Shown one piece after another: positions 1-7,729 of a stretch of DNA of 24,110 nucleotides. Source of the DNA: JALRAP01 sp046302815 (GTDB taxonomy: Bacteria; Bacteroidota; Bacteroidia; AKYH767-A; OLB10); NCBI GenBank assembly GCA_046302815.1, contig JBKCHO010000046.1, forward strand, positions 1 to 24,110, given 5' to 3'. The notes beneath the pieces were generated by a model that worked only from the letters and a program-made list of their open reading frames with translations, did not search any database and was not told the DNA's origin. Positions within the stretch are counted from its first letter, which is position 1, and every line of letters starts with the position of its first letter. Position numbers and translations under genes: made by a program.

Positions 1-1
1 C

Positions 2-541
2 AGTAATAATATCCCCACTGGCACCACAATGACCTATTATAAAACAGGTGAAAAGCAAAGCACTATGGTTCATGATAAAAATGGGAAAACATCCATTATG
101 ACCATGTATTGGCAAAACGGCAAGGTTAAGGCTCTGGGTAAATATGTGGGTAAGGAAAAAGATAGTGTTTGGGTTTATTACAATGAATTGGATTCAATAG
201 CATCAATAGAATCTTATAAACTTGGAAAACCACATGGTGTTTGGAAGGTATTTTATCCTTCAGGAGGGATTTCAGAGGAAACCACTTGGGAAAACGGTGC
301 TAAAAACGGTCCTTGTGTCTCCTATTTCATGAATGGAAAGGTCAAAAACAGCCGCACCTTCAAAAATGGCACCCTTGACGGTGCATCCCTGATAAATCAC
401 ACAAACGGTAGACCCTTTATGAAAGGAACCTATTCTAAGGGATTGATGCATGGAAACTGGCAATACTCCAATGAATCGGGAGCTTTGGATTCGGTTCAAA
501 CCTATGTAAACGGCGTTTTAAAATCCACAACCTTGAGGTAA
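2..541 (+). CDS. MORN-variant repeat protein (YwqK-like), 5' end truncated by window edge
   Basis: The reading frame is open from base 2, and the first in-frame ATG (base 29) sits in the middle of repeat-like sequence, so the gene most likely begins upstream of the window. The visible 170+ residues are a chain of about five degenerate repeats of the kind Y-x-NG...Y-x-x-G-x-x-x-G-x-W-x-x-Y (for example the stretches with KPHGVWKVFYPSGG and LMHGNWQYSNESG). This is the MORN-variant repeat found in proteins often annotated as YwqK-family antitoxin; in Bacteroidota these are usually exported or envelope proteins of unknown function, and the antitoxin label is not supported by anything here. No signal peptide can be judged because the N-terminus is missing. 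It ends 66 bases before mnmA on the same strand. The role is unknown. Confidence 0.8.
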   Translation, partial: SNNIPTGTTMTYYKTGEKQSTMVHDKNGKTSIMTMYWQNGKVKALGKYVGKEKDSVWVYYNELDSIASIESYKLGKPHGVWKVFYPSGGISEETTWENGAKNGPCVSYFMNGKVKNSRTFKNGTLDGASLINHTNGRPFMKGTYSKGLMHGNWQYSNESGALDSVQTYVNGVLKSTTLR

Positions 542-607
542 TCGTCACAGGTGCATCTTAAAGCCTTTTGAATTCATTATATTCGCTGAAAGGTAATACT
601 GAGTAAA

Positions 608-1696
608 TTGAGTAAGCACGGTCGCATCTTGGTAGCAATGAGTGGAGGTATCGATAGCTCGGTGGCTGCTATGATGCTACACGATGAAGGCTGGGAAGTG
701 GTTGGCATAACCATGAAAACATGGGATTACGCCTCATCCGGAACATCCAAAAAAGAAACAGGTTGTTGTAGTCTTGACTCAATCAATGATGCTAGAGCCA
801 TAGCGGTACAAAGAGGTTTTCATCACTACATTCTCGATATCAGATCGGAATTTGGAGAATCTGTAATAGATAATTTCGTAGATGAGTATGTGGCTGGTAG
901 AACTCCAAATCCTTGCGTAATGTGTAACACCCACATTAAATGGGAGGCACTTTACAAGCGCGCCGAACTGTTGGATTGCGAATTCATTGCAACAGGTCAT
1001 TATGCCCAACTCCGCGAGGAAAAAGGACGGCGTATAATTTCGAAAGGCTTGGACCACACCAAAGATCAAAGCTATGTGCTTTGGGGACTCAGGCAGGAAC
1101 TGCTTTCCAAAACCATGTTTCCTGTTGGAGGATACCAAAAGTCGGAAATTAGAAAAATGGCGTCCGATTGGGGATTCAAAGAACTCGCCAACAAAAGCGA
1201 AAGTTATGAGATTTGTTTTGTGCCCGATAACGATTATCGATCCTTCCTGAAAAATCGAGTACCAGGTCTTGCAGAGAAGGTAGATGGGGGCGATTTTGTT
1301 TCCTCAGATGGTAAGGTCTTGGGCAAACACAAAGGCTACCCGTTTTACACCATTGGCCAAAGAAAAGGCCTCGAGGTTGCTTTCGGAGAGCCAATGTATG
1401 TGACGCGGATATTACCGGAAAACAACCAAGTAATTCTTGGTAGATTTGAAGAATTGGAAAAGAAAACCATGATGGTGAGGGATGTGAATACCATCAAGTA
1501 CGATCGAATACCCGATGCGATTGAGGCCATAACCAAAATTCGCTACAAAGACCCGGGAGCTCCCTCCACACTTCGTCAAACCGGCGAAACAGTGGAGGTT
1601 CTATTTCATCGAAATGTAACAGCGGTAGCTCCAGGTCAAAGCGCCGTTTTCTATGAAGACGATGATGTGATCGGCGGAGGATTCATTACGCAATAA
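608..1696 (+). CDS. mnmA: tRNA-specific 2-thiouridylase MnmA
   Basis: MnmA transfers sulfur to U34 of tRNA Lys, Glu and Gln, giving the 2-thio part of mnm5s2U in the cytoplasm. The 362-residue protein has the family's usual length. Visible features are the PP-loop SGGIDSSV at residues 12-19, the first catalytic cysteine in NPCVMCN (C103), the ATG-H-YA motif near 128-132, the second catalytic cysteine in EICFVPDNDY (C203), and a C-terminal beta-barrel ending in GGGFI. The start is the TTG at 608. An in-frame stop lies at 587-589, and the first in-frame ATG is inside the PP-loop (M11), so it cannot be the start; CTG at 599 is a weaker alternative. The next gene follows after 8 bases, which suggests cotranscription with a lipoprotein and a subtilisin that have no obvious link to tRNA modification. 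Confidence 0.96.
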   Translation: MSKHGRILVAMSGGIDSSVAAMMLHDEGWEVVGITMKTWDYASSGTSKKETGCCSLDSINDARAIAVQRGFHHYILDIRSEFGESVIDNFVDEYVAGRTPNPCVMCNTHIKWEALYKRAELLDCEFIATGHYAQLREEKGRRIISKGLDHTKDQSYVLWGLRQELLSKTMFPVGGYQKSEIRKMASDWGFKELANKSESYEICFVPDNDYRSFLKNRVPGLAEKVDGGDFVSSDGKVLGKHKGYPFYTIGQRKGLEVAFGEPMYVTRILPENNQVILGRFEELEKKTMMVRDVNTIKYDRIPDAIEAITKIRYKDPGAPSTLRQTGETVEVLFHRNVTAVAPGQSAVFYEDDDVIGGGFITQ

Positions 1697-1704
1697 CGAC
1701 ATTC

Positions 1705-2394
1705 ATGAAAATCATTACAGCGGCATTTATGGTTATTGTTACCCTTGGGATTTCCTCCTGCGGTAAAAAAGATGATGCGACTCCAAAAGCATCGGATGGA
1801 TTCTATTACGCATATGCCCCAACCAAGGTTGGTCAGGAGGTAGTTTACAATGTCTCTGAAATAACAAAAGACGGCTTCAACGGACTTGAGGACACAATTC
1901 ACTATCAGCTAAGGGAAGTGGTTGAATCCGAGTTCAGCGACTTAGAGGGACGACCATCTTTGCGCATAGAAAGATATGTTCGAGAAGACACAGCTAGCGC
2001 GTGGTTCATTCAAGATGTTTGGAGCTCCACTTTATTGGGAGACCGATTTGAAAAAAACGAAGAAAACACAGTATACATCAAGTTGCGTTTTCCAATCAAA
2101 GATGGCTTGGAGTGGAATGGAAACCTGCTAAATCAATTCCCCGCCCAAACTTATCGATTTACTTCCATCAATATTCCAACTGTCGTTTCTGGACTTACAT
2201 TTGACTCTACTTTAACCGTTCTTCAAAATGATTACGAGGACCTGCTTGAGAAAAAATACGAAGTAGAGCAGTATGCTGCCGGCGTAGGACTCGTTTACAA
2301 AGAACAAATTCATATAGAAAAAAACTTCAACTCACCTGGTTCAATCATCTCCCAACGGAAATACAAACAAACCTTGGTATCCTTCAAAAACTGA
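1705..2394 (+). CDS. Lipoprotein of unknown function
   Basis: A 229-residue protein with a type II signal peptide: a hydrophobic stretch from about residue 4 to 15 and a lipobox GISSC with the acylated cysteine at C19, followed by GKKDD. The aspartate-rich residues right after the cysteine resemble the surface-export signals described for Bacteroidota lipoproteins, but this is only a resemblance. The mature part is predicted soluble and rich in beta strands, with no domain I recognise. It lies 8 bases after mnmA and 4 bases before the subtilisin gene, so it is probably translated from the same transcript. Its tight coupling with the secreted protease makes a role in the envelope or at the cell surface plausible; nothing more specific can be said. 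Confidence 0.85.
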   Translation: MKIITAAFMVIVTLGISSCGKKDDATPKASDGFYYAYAPTKVGQEVVYNVSEITKDGFNGLEDTIHYQLREVVESEFSDLEGRPSLRIERYVREDTASAWFIQDVWSSTLLGDRFEKNEENTVYIKLRFPIKDGLEWNGNLLNQFPAQTYRFTSINIPTVVSGLTFDSTLTVLQNDYEDLLEKKYEVEQYAAGVGLVYKEQIHIEKNFNSPGSIISQRKYKQTLVSFKN

Positions 2395-2398
2395 AATC

Positions 2399-4069
2399 AT
2401 GAAAAGATATCTGCCACTTATTTTTTTGATATGCCTTTCATCCTATGATGGGGTATCGCAAGCAAGCCGACATGTCATTTTTTTTACTGACAAGAACAAT
2501 TCTCCATATTCCATCAGCAACCCACAGGCTTATCTCAGTGCTGCATCCCTGACAAGGAGATCAGTTCAAAATATACCCGTTACCATCCAGGACCTGCCGG
2601 TAAACCCCTCCTATATCACCGCGGTAACCCAAACAGGAGCAATATTGTTGAATCGGTCGAAATGGTTCAACTCGGTTACTGTAGAGATTACCACCCCGAG
2701 CACCCTTAGTGCAATCCTGTCACTCCCTTTTGTAAGTGGATCAACCGCCGTAGGCAGATTATCCGGTCCTGAAACCTTGGCAAGTAGAAAAATGGATGTG
2801 AATCTAAAAAGGCTTGAGAACAATCAAACTTCCCTGCAAAAAACCAATTCTTTTAATTACGGAAATTCCCTAAATCAGGTATCCATGCTCAGGGGCGACC
2901 TGATGCATAATGCAGGTTATACGGGGCAAGGAATGATCATCGCCGTATTGGATGCCGGATTCAGCAATGCCAATAACATTGCTCCATTAGATAGCCTTTT
3001 TGCTACAGGAAAAATTCTCTCCACTTGGGATTTCGTTGACAACGAACAGGATGTTTTCGATGATGATGCGCACGGATCGATGGTGCTTTCTGTAATCGGG
3101 GGAAATTCACCAGGCGAATTGATTGGAACCGCTCCGCACGCATCTTTCCACTTGCTCAGGTCGGAAAACGCTCCTGCCGAAGCCATCATCGAAGAGTACA
3201 ACTGGGCCTCTGCAGCAGAGTATGCCGATAGTGTTGGTGCGCACATGATCAATTCATCTTTAGGATACACTGTATTCGATAATCCGGCTCAAAACCACTC
3301 CTACGGTAACCTCGATGGAAACACCACGCCGATTTCCATTGCTGCCGACATTGCAGCATCCAAGGGGATGGTGGTGTGCAACAGTGCCGGAAACGAAGGC
3401 AATGGAAGTTGGTTCCACATCAGTGCCCCCGCCGATGCAGATAGCATTTTGGCAGTCGGAGCCGTTGATGCATCGGAAAACATTGTTGGATTCAGTGGCA
3501 AGGGCCCCTCGTATGATGGCAGGGTCAAGCCCGATGTGGCAGCACAAGGTTTTGGAACCATTGTTGCCGACCCGTGGAATGGCACAGGAGTATTTGGAGC
3601 TAGTGGCACATCCTTCTCTTCTCCCTTGGTGGCAGGCATGGTGGCAACCCTTTGGCAATGCAGTCCGAACTCAAGCAGCCAAGCCATCATCAACGCCATT
3701 CGCCAAAGCGGTTCCATATCGAACAATCCCGACTCCTTGCTTGGTTATGGAATACCTGACTTCGTTGTAGCCTGCATGATGTTATCCGGACTGAATCCAG
3801 AGCTCGCTGACAATAACGGCAGCTTGTGGATCGATGGAAATCCGTTCCAAGATATCCTAACCTTTTCCTATTTCACTTCCGTGCCAGAGGATGGAACCAT
3901 CGAATTGCATGATATTTCCGGTCGCTTGGTATGGTCCGATAGAAAATCATTCGTTCCTTTGTCACCGAATAGAACCACCATAGAAACGCTTAGGCTGTCC
4001 AAAGGACTTTACGTAGTATCTATCAGTTCCGATTCAGGAAGAAAATCCACTATCGCCATCAAAAACTAA
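2399..4069 (+). CDS. Secreted S8 family (subtilisin-like) serine peptidase with T9SS sorting domain
   Basis: An extracellular serine protease of the subtilase family, 556 residues. Order of parts: signal peptide (about 1-22), a prodomain-like region (about 23-160), and a peptidase S8 domain (about 165-460). The catalytic triad is visible: D185 in IAVLDAGF, H225 in DDDAHGSMV, and S405 in GTSFSSP, with the oxyanion-hole asparagine N332 in NSAGNEG. Residues 475-556 form a type A T9SS C-terminal sorting domain (NPFQDILTFSY..., then ELHDISGRLVW, ending GLYVVSISS...). The protein should therefore cross the inner membrane by Sec and the outer membrane by T9SS, with the tail removed or attached to lipopolysaccharide. 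It starts 4 bases after the lipoprotein gene and is followed after 37 bases by another T9SS cargo gene. The substrate is unknown. Confidence 0.95.
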   Translation: MKRYLPLIFLICLSSYDGVSQASRHVIFFTDKNNSPYSISNPQAYLSAASLTRRSVQNIPVTIQDLPVNPSYITAVTQTGAILLNRSKWFNSVTVEITTPSTLSAILSLPFVSGSTAVGRLSGPETLASRKMDVNLKRLENNQTSLQKTNSFNYGNSLNQVSMLRGDLMHNAGYTGQGMIIAVLDAGFSNANNIAPLDSLFATGKILSTWDFVDNEQDVFDDDAHGSMVLSVIGGNSPGELIGTAPHASFHLLRSENAPAEAIIEEYNWASAAEYADSVGAHMINSSLGYTVFDNPAQNHSYGNLDGNTTPISIAADIAASKGMVVCNSAGNEGNGSWFHISAPADADSILAVGAVDASENIVGFSGKGPSYDGRVKPDVAAQGFGTIVADPWNGTGVFGASGTSFSSPLVAGMVATLWQCSPNSSSQAIINAIRQSGSISNNPDSLLGYGIPDFVVACMMLSGLNPELADNNGSLWIDGNPFQDILTFSYFTSVPEDGTIELHDISGRLVWSDRKSFVPLSPNRTTIETLRLSKGLYVVSISSDSGRKSTIAIKN

Positions 4070-4106
4070 AATCAAATCATACTCAATCCTAACAAATCAA
4101 AACCAA

Positions 4107-5408
4107 ATGAAAAAATCTACTTTGAAAAACTTACTAGTTGTTGCTGGTCTGTTTGCGGCCGGCTCCGTAGTTGCCCAGCCTGCTAATGACGATTGCGGAG
4201 GAGCCATCAGCATCCAGTCGGCATTCGGACAAGCCATTGGCACCACTACTGTGCTAGGTCCTTATGACAATACTACAGCTACAACCAATGCTACTGACCC
4301 TACGATTGGGTATGAGTGTTTCGGAGAGCCCAATGGATCAGGCACTGCGCCCACTTTGGAAAATACCATTTGGTTCTCATTCGTGGGAGACGGTGGTAAA
4401 TATTTCATCGAGACCGCTGATGGTCCTGGTGTGACCAACTATATCGACGACGGTGATACGCAAATTGCCATTTATACAGGAGCTTGTGGATCCTTGGTGC
4501 CTTACGCTTGTAATGAAGATGGACCTAGTTCAGGAGCTGGTGGAAACCCTCCCTACCCTGCTGGACTAACCTTCAACACATCTCCCGGAGTGACTTATTA
4601 CATGATGATTGACGGATTTAATTTCCAAGGCATCATCTCTAGTGGACAATTCCTGATTGAGGTTACTCAACAACAAACCATTGCTTGTACTGACCCTACG
4701 GTATCCATTGGAACAGCAACAGCAAACGCCACATTTGTTTGTCCAAATGACACCGTTCGTTTCGACATTACAGGAGTTGTTACTCCTACCGTTGGTTTGG
4801 TTTCAGGACTTGGCTGGGTTATTTCAAACGCCGACTTGTTGGGCACCAATGATCCAATCAACAACCCTGCTTTGATTGCCGGATACTCCGTACAAAACCC
4901 TGCTCCTGCTACCAGCTTCCGCAACTATGTGAATAACGGAAGTTTGATTGGATCGGCACAGGTTCCTTATGGTACCTATTACTGGACTCCCGTTATTTTC
5001 GGTAACGGAACCGTAGCCGTAAGTCCAGGCACCTTCATGACCCAACTGCAATTGGATCCAAGTTGCACCATCACAGGAGCATCAATACCTGTTATTGTTT
5101 ACGCTCCAGGTGCTGCTGCATGTGCTACAGGATTGTCTGATATCAGCAGCAATGGCTTCGGCATTTCTCAACTTCGACCTGTTCCTGCCATAGACGAACT
5201 CAGCTTTAACCTGGGTTCCAAATCGAATGGAACGGTTGCTATTGAAATTACCGATATCGCCGGAAAATCGATTAAAACCATGACCATGGATGTTACCGCA
5301 GGATCAAAAACTGTTTCTATCGACTTGTCCAATATGTCGGCTGGTGTATACAGCTTAAATGCTAGAATGGGACAAGATTTGTCACGCGTTCGTTTTGTTA
5401 AGCAATAA
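4107..5408 (+). CDS. Secreted T9SS-sorted protein with N-terminal beta-sandwich domain
   Basis: A 433-residue exported protein. Residues 1-24 are a Sec signal peptide ending at VVAQ. The mature part begins with NDDC and carries an adhesin or PPC-like beta-sandwich of about 160 residues, recognisable by NTIWFSFVGDGG, the TQIAIYTGACGS stretch and GVTYYMMIDGF; this arrangement is common in Bacteroidota surface proteins. A middle region (about 195-345) has no domain I can name. Residues 355-433 are a T9SS type A sorting domain (ITDIAGKSI...MSAGVYSLNARMG...RFVKQ). No catalytic motif is visible, so it may be a surface adhesin or structural protein. It could be cotranscribed with the subtilisin 37 bases upstream; a strong terminator follows directly. 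Confidence 0.88.
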   Translation: MKKSTLKNLLVVAGLFAAGSVVAQPANDDCGGAISIQSAFGQAIGTTTVLGPYDNTTATTNATDPTIGYECFGEPNGSGTAPTLENTIWFSFVGDGGKYFIETADGPGVTNYIDDGDTQIAIYTGACGSLVPYACNEDGPSSGAGGNPPYPAGLTFNTSPGVTYYMMIDGFNFQGIISSGQFLIEVTQQQTIACTDPTVSIGTATANATFVCPNDTVRFDITGVVTPTVGLVSGLGWVISNADLLGTNDPINNPALIAGYSVQNPAPATSFRNYVNNGSLIGSAQVPYGTYYWTPVIFGNGTVAVSPGTFMTQLQLDPSCTITGASIPVIVYAPGAAACATGLSDISSNGFGISQLRPVPAIDELSFNLGSKSNGTVAIEITDIAGKSIKTMTMDVTAGSKTVSIDLSNMSAGVYSLNARMGQDLSRVRFVKQ

Positions 5409-5427
5409 AATAACCCCAATTTGATGC

Positions 5428-5455
5428 AAAAGCCCTTCCTCGGAAGGGCTTTTTT
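5428..5455 (+). terminator. Rho-independent terminator
   Basis: An 8-bp inverted repeat, GCCCTTCC (5432-5439) and GGAAGGGC (5442-5449), is preceded by AAAA and followed by TTTTTT. It lies 19 bases after the stop codon of the T9SS-sorted protein and closes the first plus-strand transcript. Confidence 0.9.
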
Positions 5456-5493
5456 ATTGATAGATATCCAACGAATGCAACTTTAAACGGCAT

Positions 5494-5524
5494 TTGGCGG
5501 TCTTGTTTACATTGCATACTTTTA
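5494..5524 (+). promoter_or_regulatory. Candidate Bacteroidota-type promoter
   Basis: TTG at 5494-5496 and TACTTTTA at 5517-5524 are separated by 20 bases and match the Bacteroidota TTG / TAnnTTTG promoter pattern except for the last base. They lie just upstream of the ATG at 5542 and downstream of a terminator, which is where a promoter is needed. Found by eye only. Confidence 0.45.
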
Positions 5525-5541
5525 ACCAAAACACTAAAAAC

Positions 5542-6843
5542 ATGAGAAAAACCCTACTTGTAATTACGCTATTATGCATGTCATTGTATTCTAGCGCATC
5601 ACACCTTATGGGAGGTCAGATTACCGCTCGAAACATCGGCGGATTGACATATGAAGTTACCCTTACACTTTACCGCGACACATTGGGAATCCCAATGTAC
5701 ACCACTGCCAATGTGGAGTATTTTGATTCACTATCTACTTTCCTGATGACAAGAATAGTACCCGTAGGCGCACCTACAGCCATAGGCAATGGAGTTGAAA
5801 AGTATGCTTACATTGACACTGTGACATTCCCATATGTTGGAAAATTCCACGCGCAATTCTCAGACTGTTGTAGAAACGCTGCCATTCTGAATATTGGATC
5901 TGGGGCAGGAGCTGGCTCTTTATATCTTGACAATATCATTTATGCTGACCCGTCTAATTCGTCACCTGTATTCTTGAATGATCCAATTACAGTTGCCCAA
6001 GACAGTGTTCCTTTCAGTTATAACCCTAGCCCATTTGATATTGATGGTGATTCATTGAGTTGGGTTATGGATATACCAATGGACTTTATTTCGGGATCAT
6101 CTTCAGGCACTCCATTTCCAGTTTACTTCCTTCCTCCAAGTGATACTGCCAATCCATTCAGTTTGAATCCCGTTACAGGTGAAATAACCTTCACTCCAAT
6201 TGCCATTGGAAACTTCCAGATCTCAGTGAAAGCCATCGAATATCGAAATGGTGTGGCAATAGGATCCATTCGACGGGACATGCAATTAATTGTCATTCCA
6301 AGTCCTAACATGCCTATAGTTGTTACTGCGACACCAAACATTTACAGAATAATGCCCAACTCAAATACCACATCCATTGCGACATATGTTAACCCTGGAC
6401 AGCATTTGCAATTTTTGTTTGATGCATTTAACTACGACAATGGGCCTATTGAAACAACCGTTTCAGGAACTGCATTCCTAGCTCCAACCCCTGCTATTGT
6501 ATCATCCAACAATCCGTTCGCTTCGTTTGGGTTCTTTACAAATACACATACCATTATCGATTGGTATCCGACACAAGCGGATGTCCGTGCAACACCATAC
6601 AACATTATATTCAGGGTTGCAGACTTTTATGGTCCATACAAGTTTTACAATGATCACACCTACGCAGTATATGTAACCAATGGAACAACAGGAATAGAAG
6701 ACCCTTCGGCATCAGTTAATGAAGCCACATTGGTTAAAACTTGTGACATTATCGGTAGAGAAATTCCAAATGAAACCAAAGGCCTTGTAATCCGGATTTA
6801 TAGCGACGGTTCAGCCAAAAAGGTGTTTGCTTTTGAAGACTAA
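5542..6843 (+). CDS. Secreted gliding/PKD-type surface protein with short T9SS-like tail
   Basis: The ATG at 5542 is chosen because it gives a clean signal peptide (MRKTLLVITLLCMSLYSSAS); the open frame extends 16 codons further up to a TTG at 5494, but that overlaps the likely promoter. The mature protein (about 413 residues) begins with SHLMGGQIT followed by a YEVTLTLYRD stretch, an N-terminal signature seen in large Bacteroidota surface proteins with PKD-like or gliding-motility-associated domains. The middle contains cadherin- or Ig-like beta-sandwich sequence, with DIDGDSLSW near residues 165-175 and NPVTGEITFTP near 210-220. The last about 45 residues (TCDIIGREIPNETKGLVIRIYSDG...) look like a shortened T9SS sorting tail of the D-x-x-GRE...DG-S-x-KK type. 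The function is unknown; it is probably a cell-surface structural or adhesion protein. A terminator follows. Confidence 0.85.
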   Translation: MRKTLLVITLLCMSLYSSASHLMGGQITARNIGGLTYEVTLTLYRDTLGIPMYTTANVEYFDSLSTFLMTRIVPVGAPTAIGNGVEKYAYIDTVTFPYVGKFHAQFSDCCRNAAILNIGSGAGAGSLYLDNIIYADPSNSSPVFLNDPITVAQDSVPFSYNPSPFDIDGDSLSWVMDIPMDFISGSSSGTPFPVYFLPPSDTANPFSLNPVTGEITFTPIAIGNFQISVKAIEYRNGVAIGSIRRDMQLIVIPSPNMPIVVTATPNIYRIMPNSNTTSIATYVNPGQHLQFLFDAFNYDNGPIETTVSGTAFLAPTPAIVSSNNPFASFGFFTNTHTIIDWYPTQADVRATPYNIIFRVADFYGPYKFYNDHTYAVYVTNGTTGIEDPSASVNEATLVKTCDIIGREIPNETKGLVIRIYSDGSAKKVFAFED

Positions 6844-6865
6844 AACAATTCAACTTAGCCCTATC

Positions 6866-6895
6866 AAAAACGGCTGCCAATTGGCAGCCGTTTTT
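6866..6895. terminator. Bidirectional Rho-independent terminator between convergent genes
   Basis: CGGCTGCCAA (6871-6880) is followed at once by its exact reverse complement TTGGCAGCCG (6881-6890), with AAAAA before and TTTTT after. The perfect palindrome with A and T tracts on both sides can end transcription of the plus-strand surface protein gene (stop 6843) and of the minus-strand exonuclease gene (stop 6917). Confidence 0.92.
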
Positions 6896-6916
6896 GATTA
6901 ACACAAGACAGTCTTT

Positions 6917-7720
6917 TCAACTTTTGAATTTCTGCTGAAGGTCGGTGAGTTTCTTTTGCTGAAAAATGCTCCATAGTTTTTCAAAAACCGATTTGGTATC
7001 GCGCGAGAAATCCCCACGCATGATCCAATCATAATATGAAGGGTCGGATTGAAAAACATCCATCACAAATTTCCCTTTGTGTTTACCGAAGTTCACGATT
7101 TCCCTTCCCTGCTCATCATAAACAAGTCGTCCTGCCAGGTCAACTGTGTTATGCATGTTTGTGAACTTGTGAAGGAAATCCATATCCTTACCCTGCAAAT
7201 CATTATAGCGCTCTAGTTGGGATTTAAAAACCTCGTAAGTTGCCAAGGTATCGGCATCAGCCGCATGCGCATTAACCAAGTCCTTACCACAGTAGAACTT
7301 ATATGCAGCAGCAAGGGTTCGAGGCTCCATCTTGTGGAAAATGTTTTGAACATCGACCAACCGTCGTCCAGTGAGTGAAAAGTCGGTTCCTACACGATGA
7401 AATTCCTCAACTAAAAAAGGCACATCAAATTTGTTGGAGTTGTATCCTGCTAAATCACATCCATCCAAGAACAAAACAAGCTCCTTGGAGATAGATGCGA
7501 AATTCGGTGAATGGGCGACAAGCAAATTAGTTATGCCTGTCAATTGCGAAACGAATTCCGGTATTTGAATTTCTGGATTAACTCTGCTGTGGTAATCAGA
7601 CCGAGTTCCATCTGGAGAAATTTTGATTACCGATATTTCAATGATACGATCAGCACCGATTGTTACCCCGGTTGTTTCCAAATCAAAAAATGCAAGGGGA
7701 CGATCGAGCTTGATATTCAT
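6917..7720 (-). CDS. DnaQ-like DEDDh 3'-5' exonuclease
   Basis: A 267-residue exonuclease of the RNase T/DnaQ superfamily. The DEDDh residues are visible: D13 and E15 in FFDLETTG, D99 in YNSNKFDVPFL, and H152 and D157 in HAADADT. After the nuclease domain (about 7-175) a short C-terminal module (about 195-250, with FGKHKGK and PSYYDWIM) resembles the DUF3820-type extension of some exonuclease X-like proteins. Whether it acts as a free repair exonuclease or as a proofreading subunit cannot be told from the sequence; Bacteroidota often carry several such genes. The ATG at 7720 lies 9 bases after the stop of the TPR/PD40 gene, so the two are likely one transcript. Confidence 0.9.
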   Translation of the reverse strand: MNIKLDRPLAFFDLETTGVTIGADRIIEISVIKISPDGTRSDYHSRVNPEIQIPEFVSQLTGITNLLVAHSPNFASISKELVLFLDGCDLAGYNSNKFDVPFLVEEFHRVGTDFSLTGRRLVDVQNIFHKMEPRTLAAAYKFYCGKDLVNAHAADADTLATYEVFKSQLERYNDLQGKDMDFLHKFTNMHNTVDLAGRLVYDEQGREIVNFGKHKGKFVMDVFQSDPSYYDWIMRGDFSRDTKSVFEKLWSIFQQKKLTDLQQKFKS

Positions 7721-7729
7721 TTCATGTGA

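Noticed and set aside
29..541. YwqK-family antitoxin of a toxin-antitoxin pair
   Set aside because: The label comes from the repeat family only; no toxin gene is visible and the gene is cut by the window edge.
3260..3726. Two antisense ORFs (132 and 141 codons) within the subtilisin gene
   Set aside because: They are shadows of a well-supported protease domain in GC-richer DNA and show no recognisable motif.
5494..5541. N-terminal extension of the surface protein to a TTG at 5494
   Set aside because: It overlaps the likely promoter and would bury the clean signal peptide that starts at ATG 5542.
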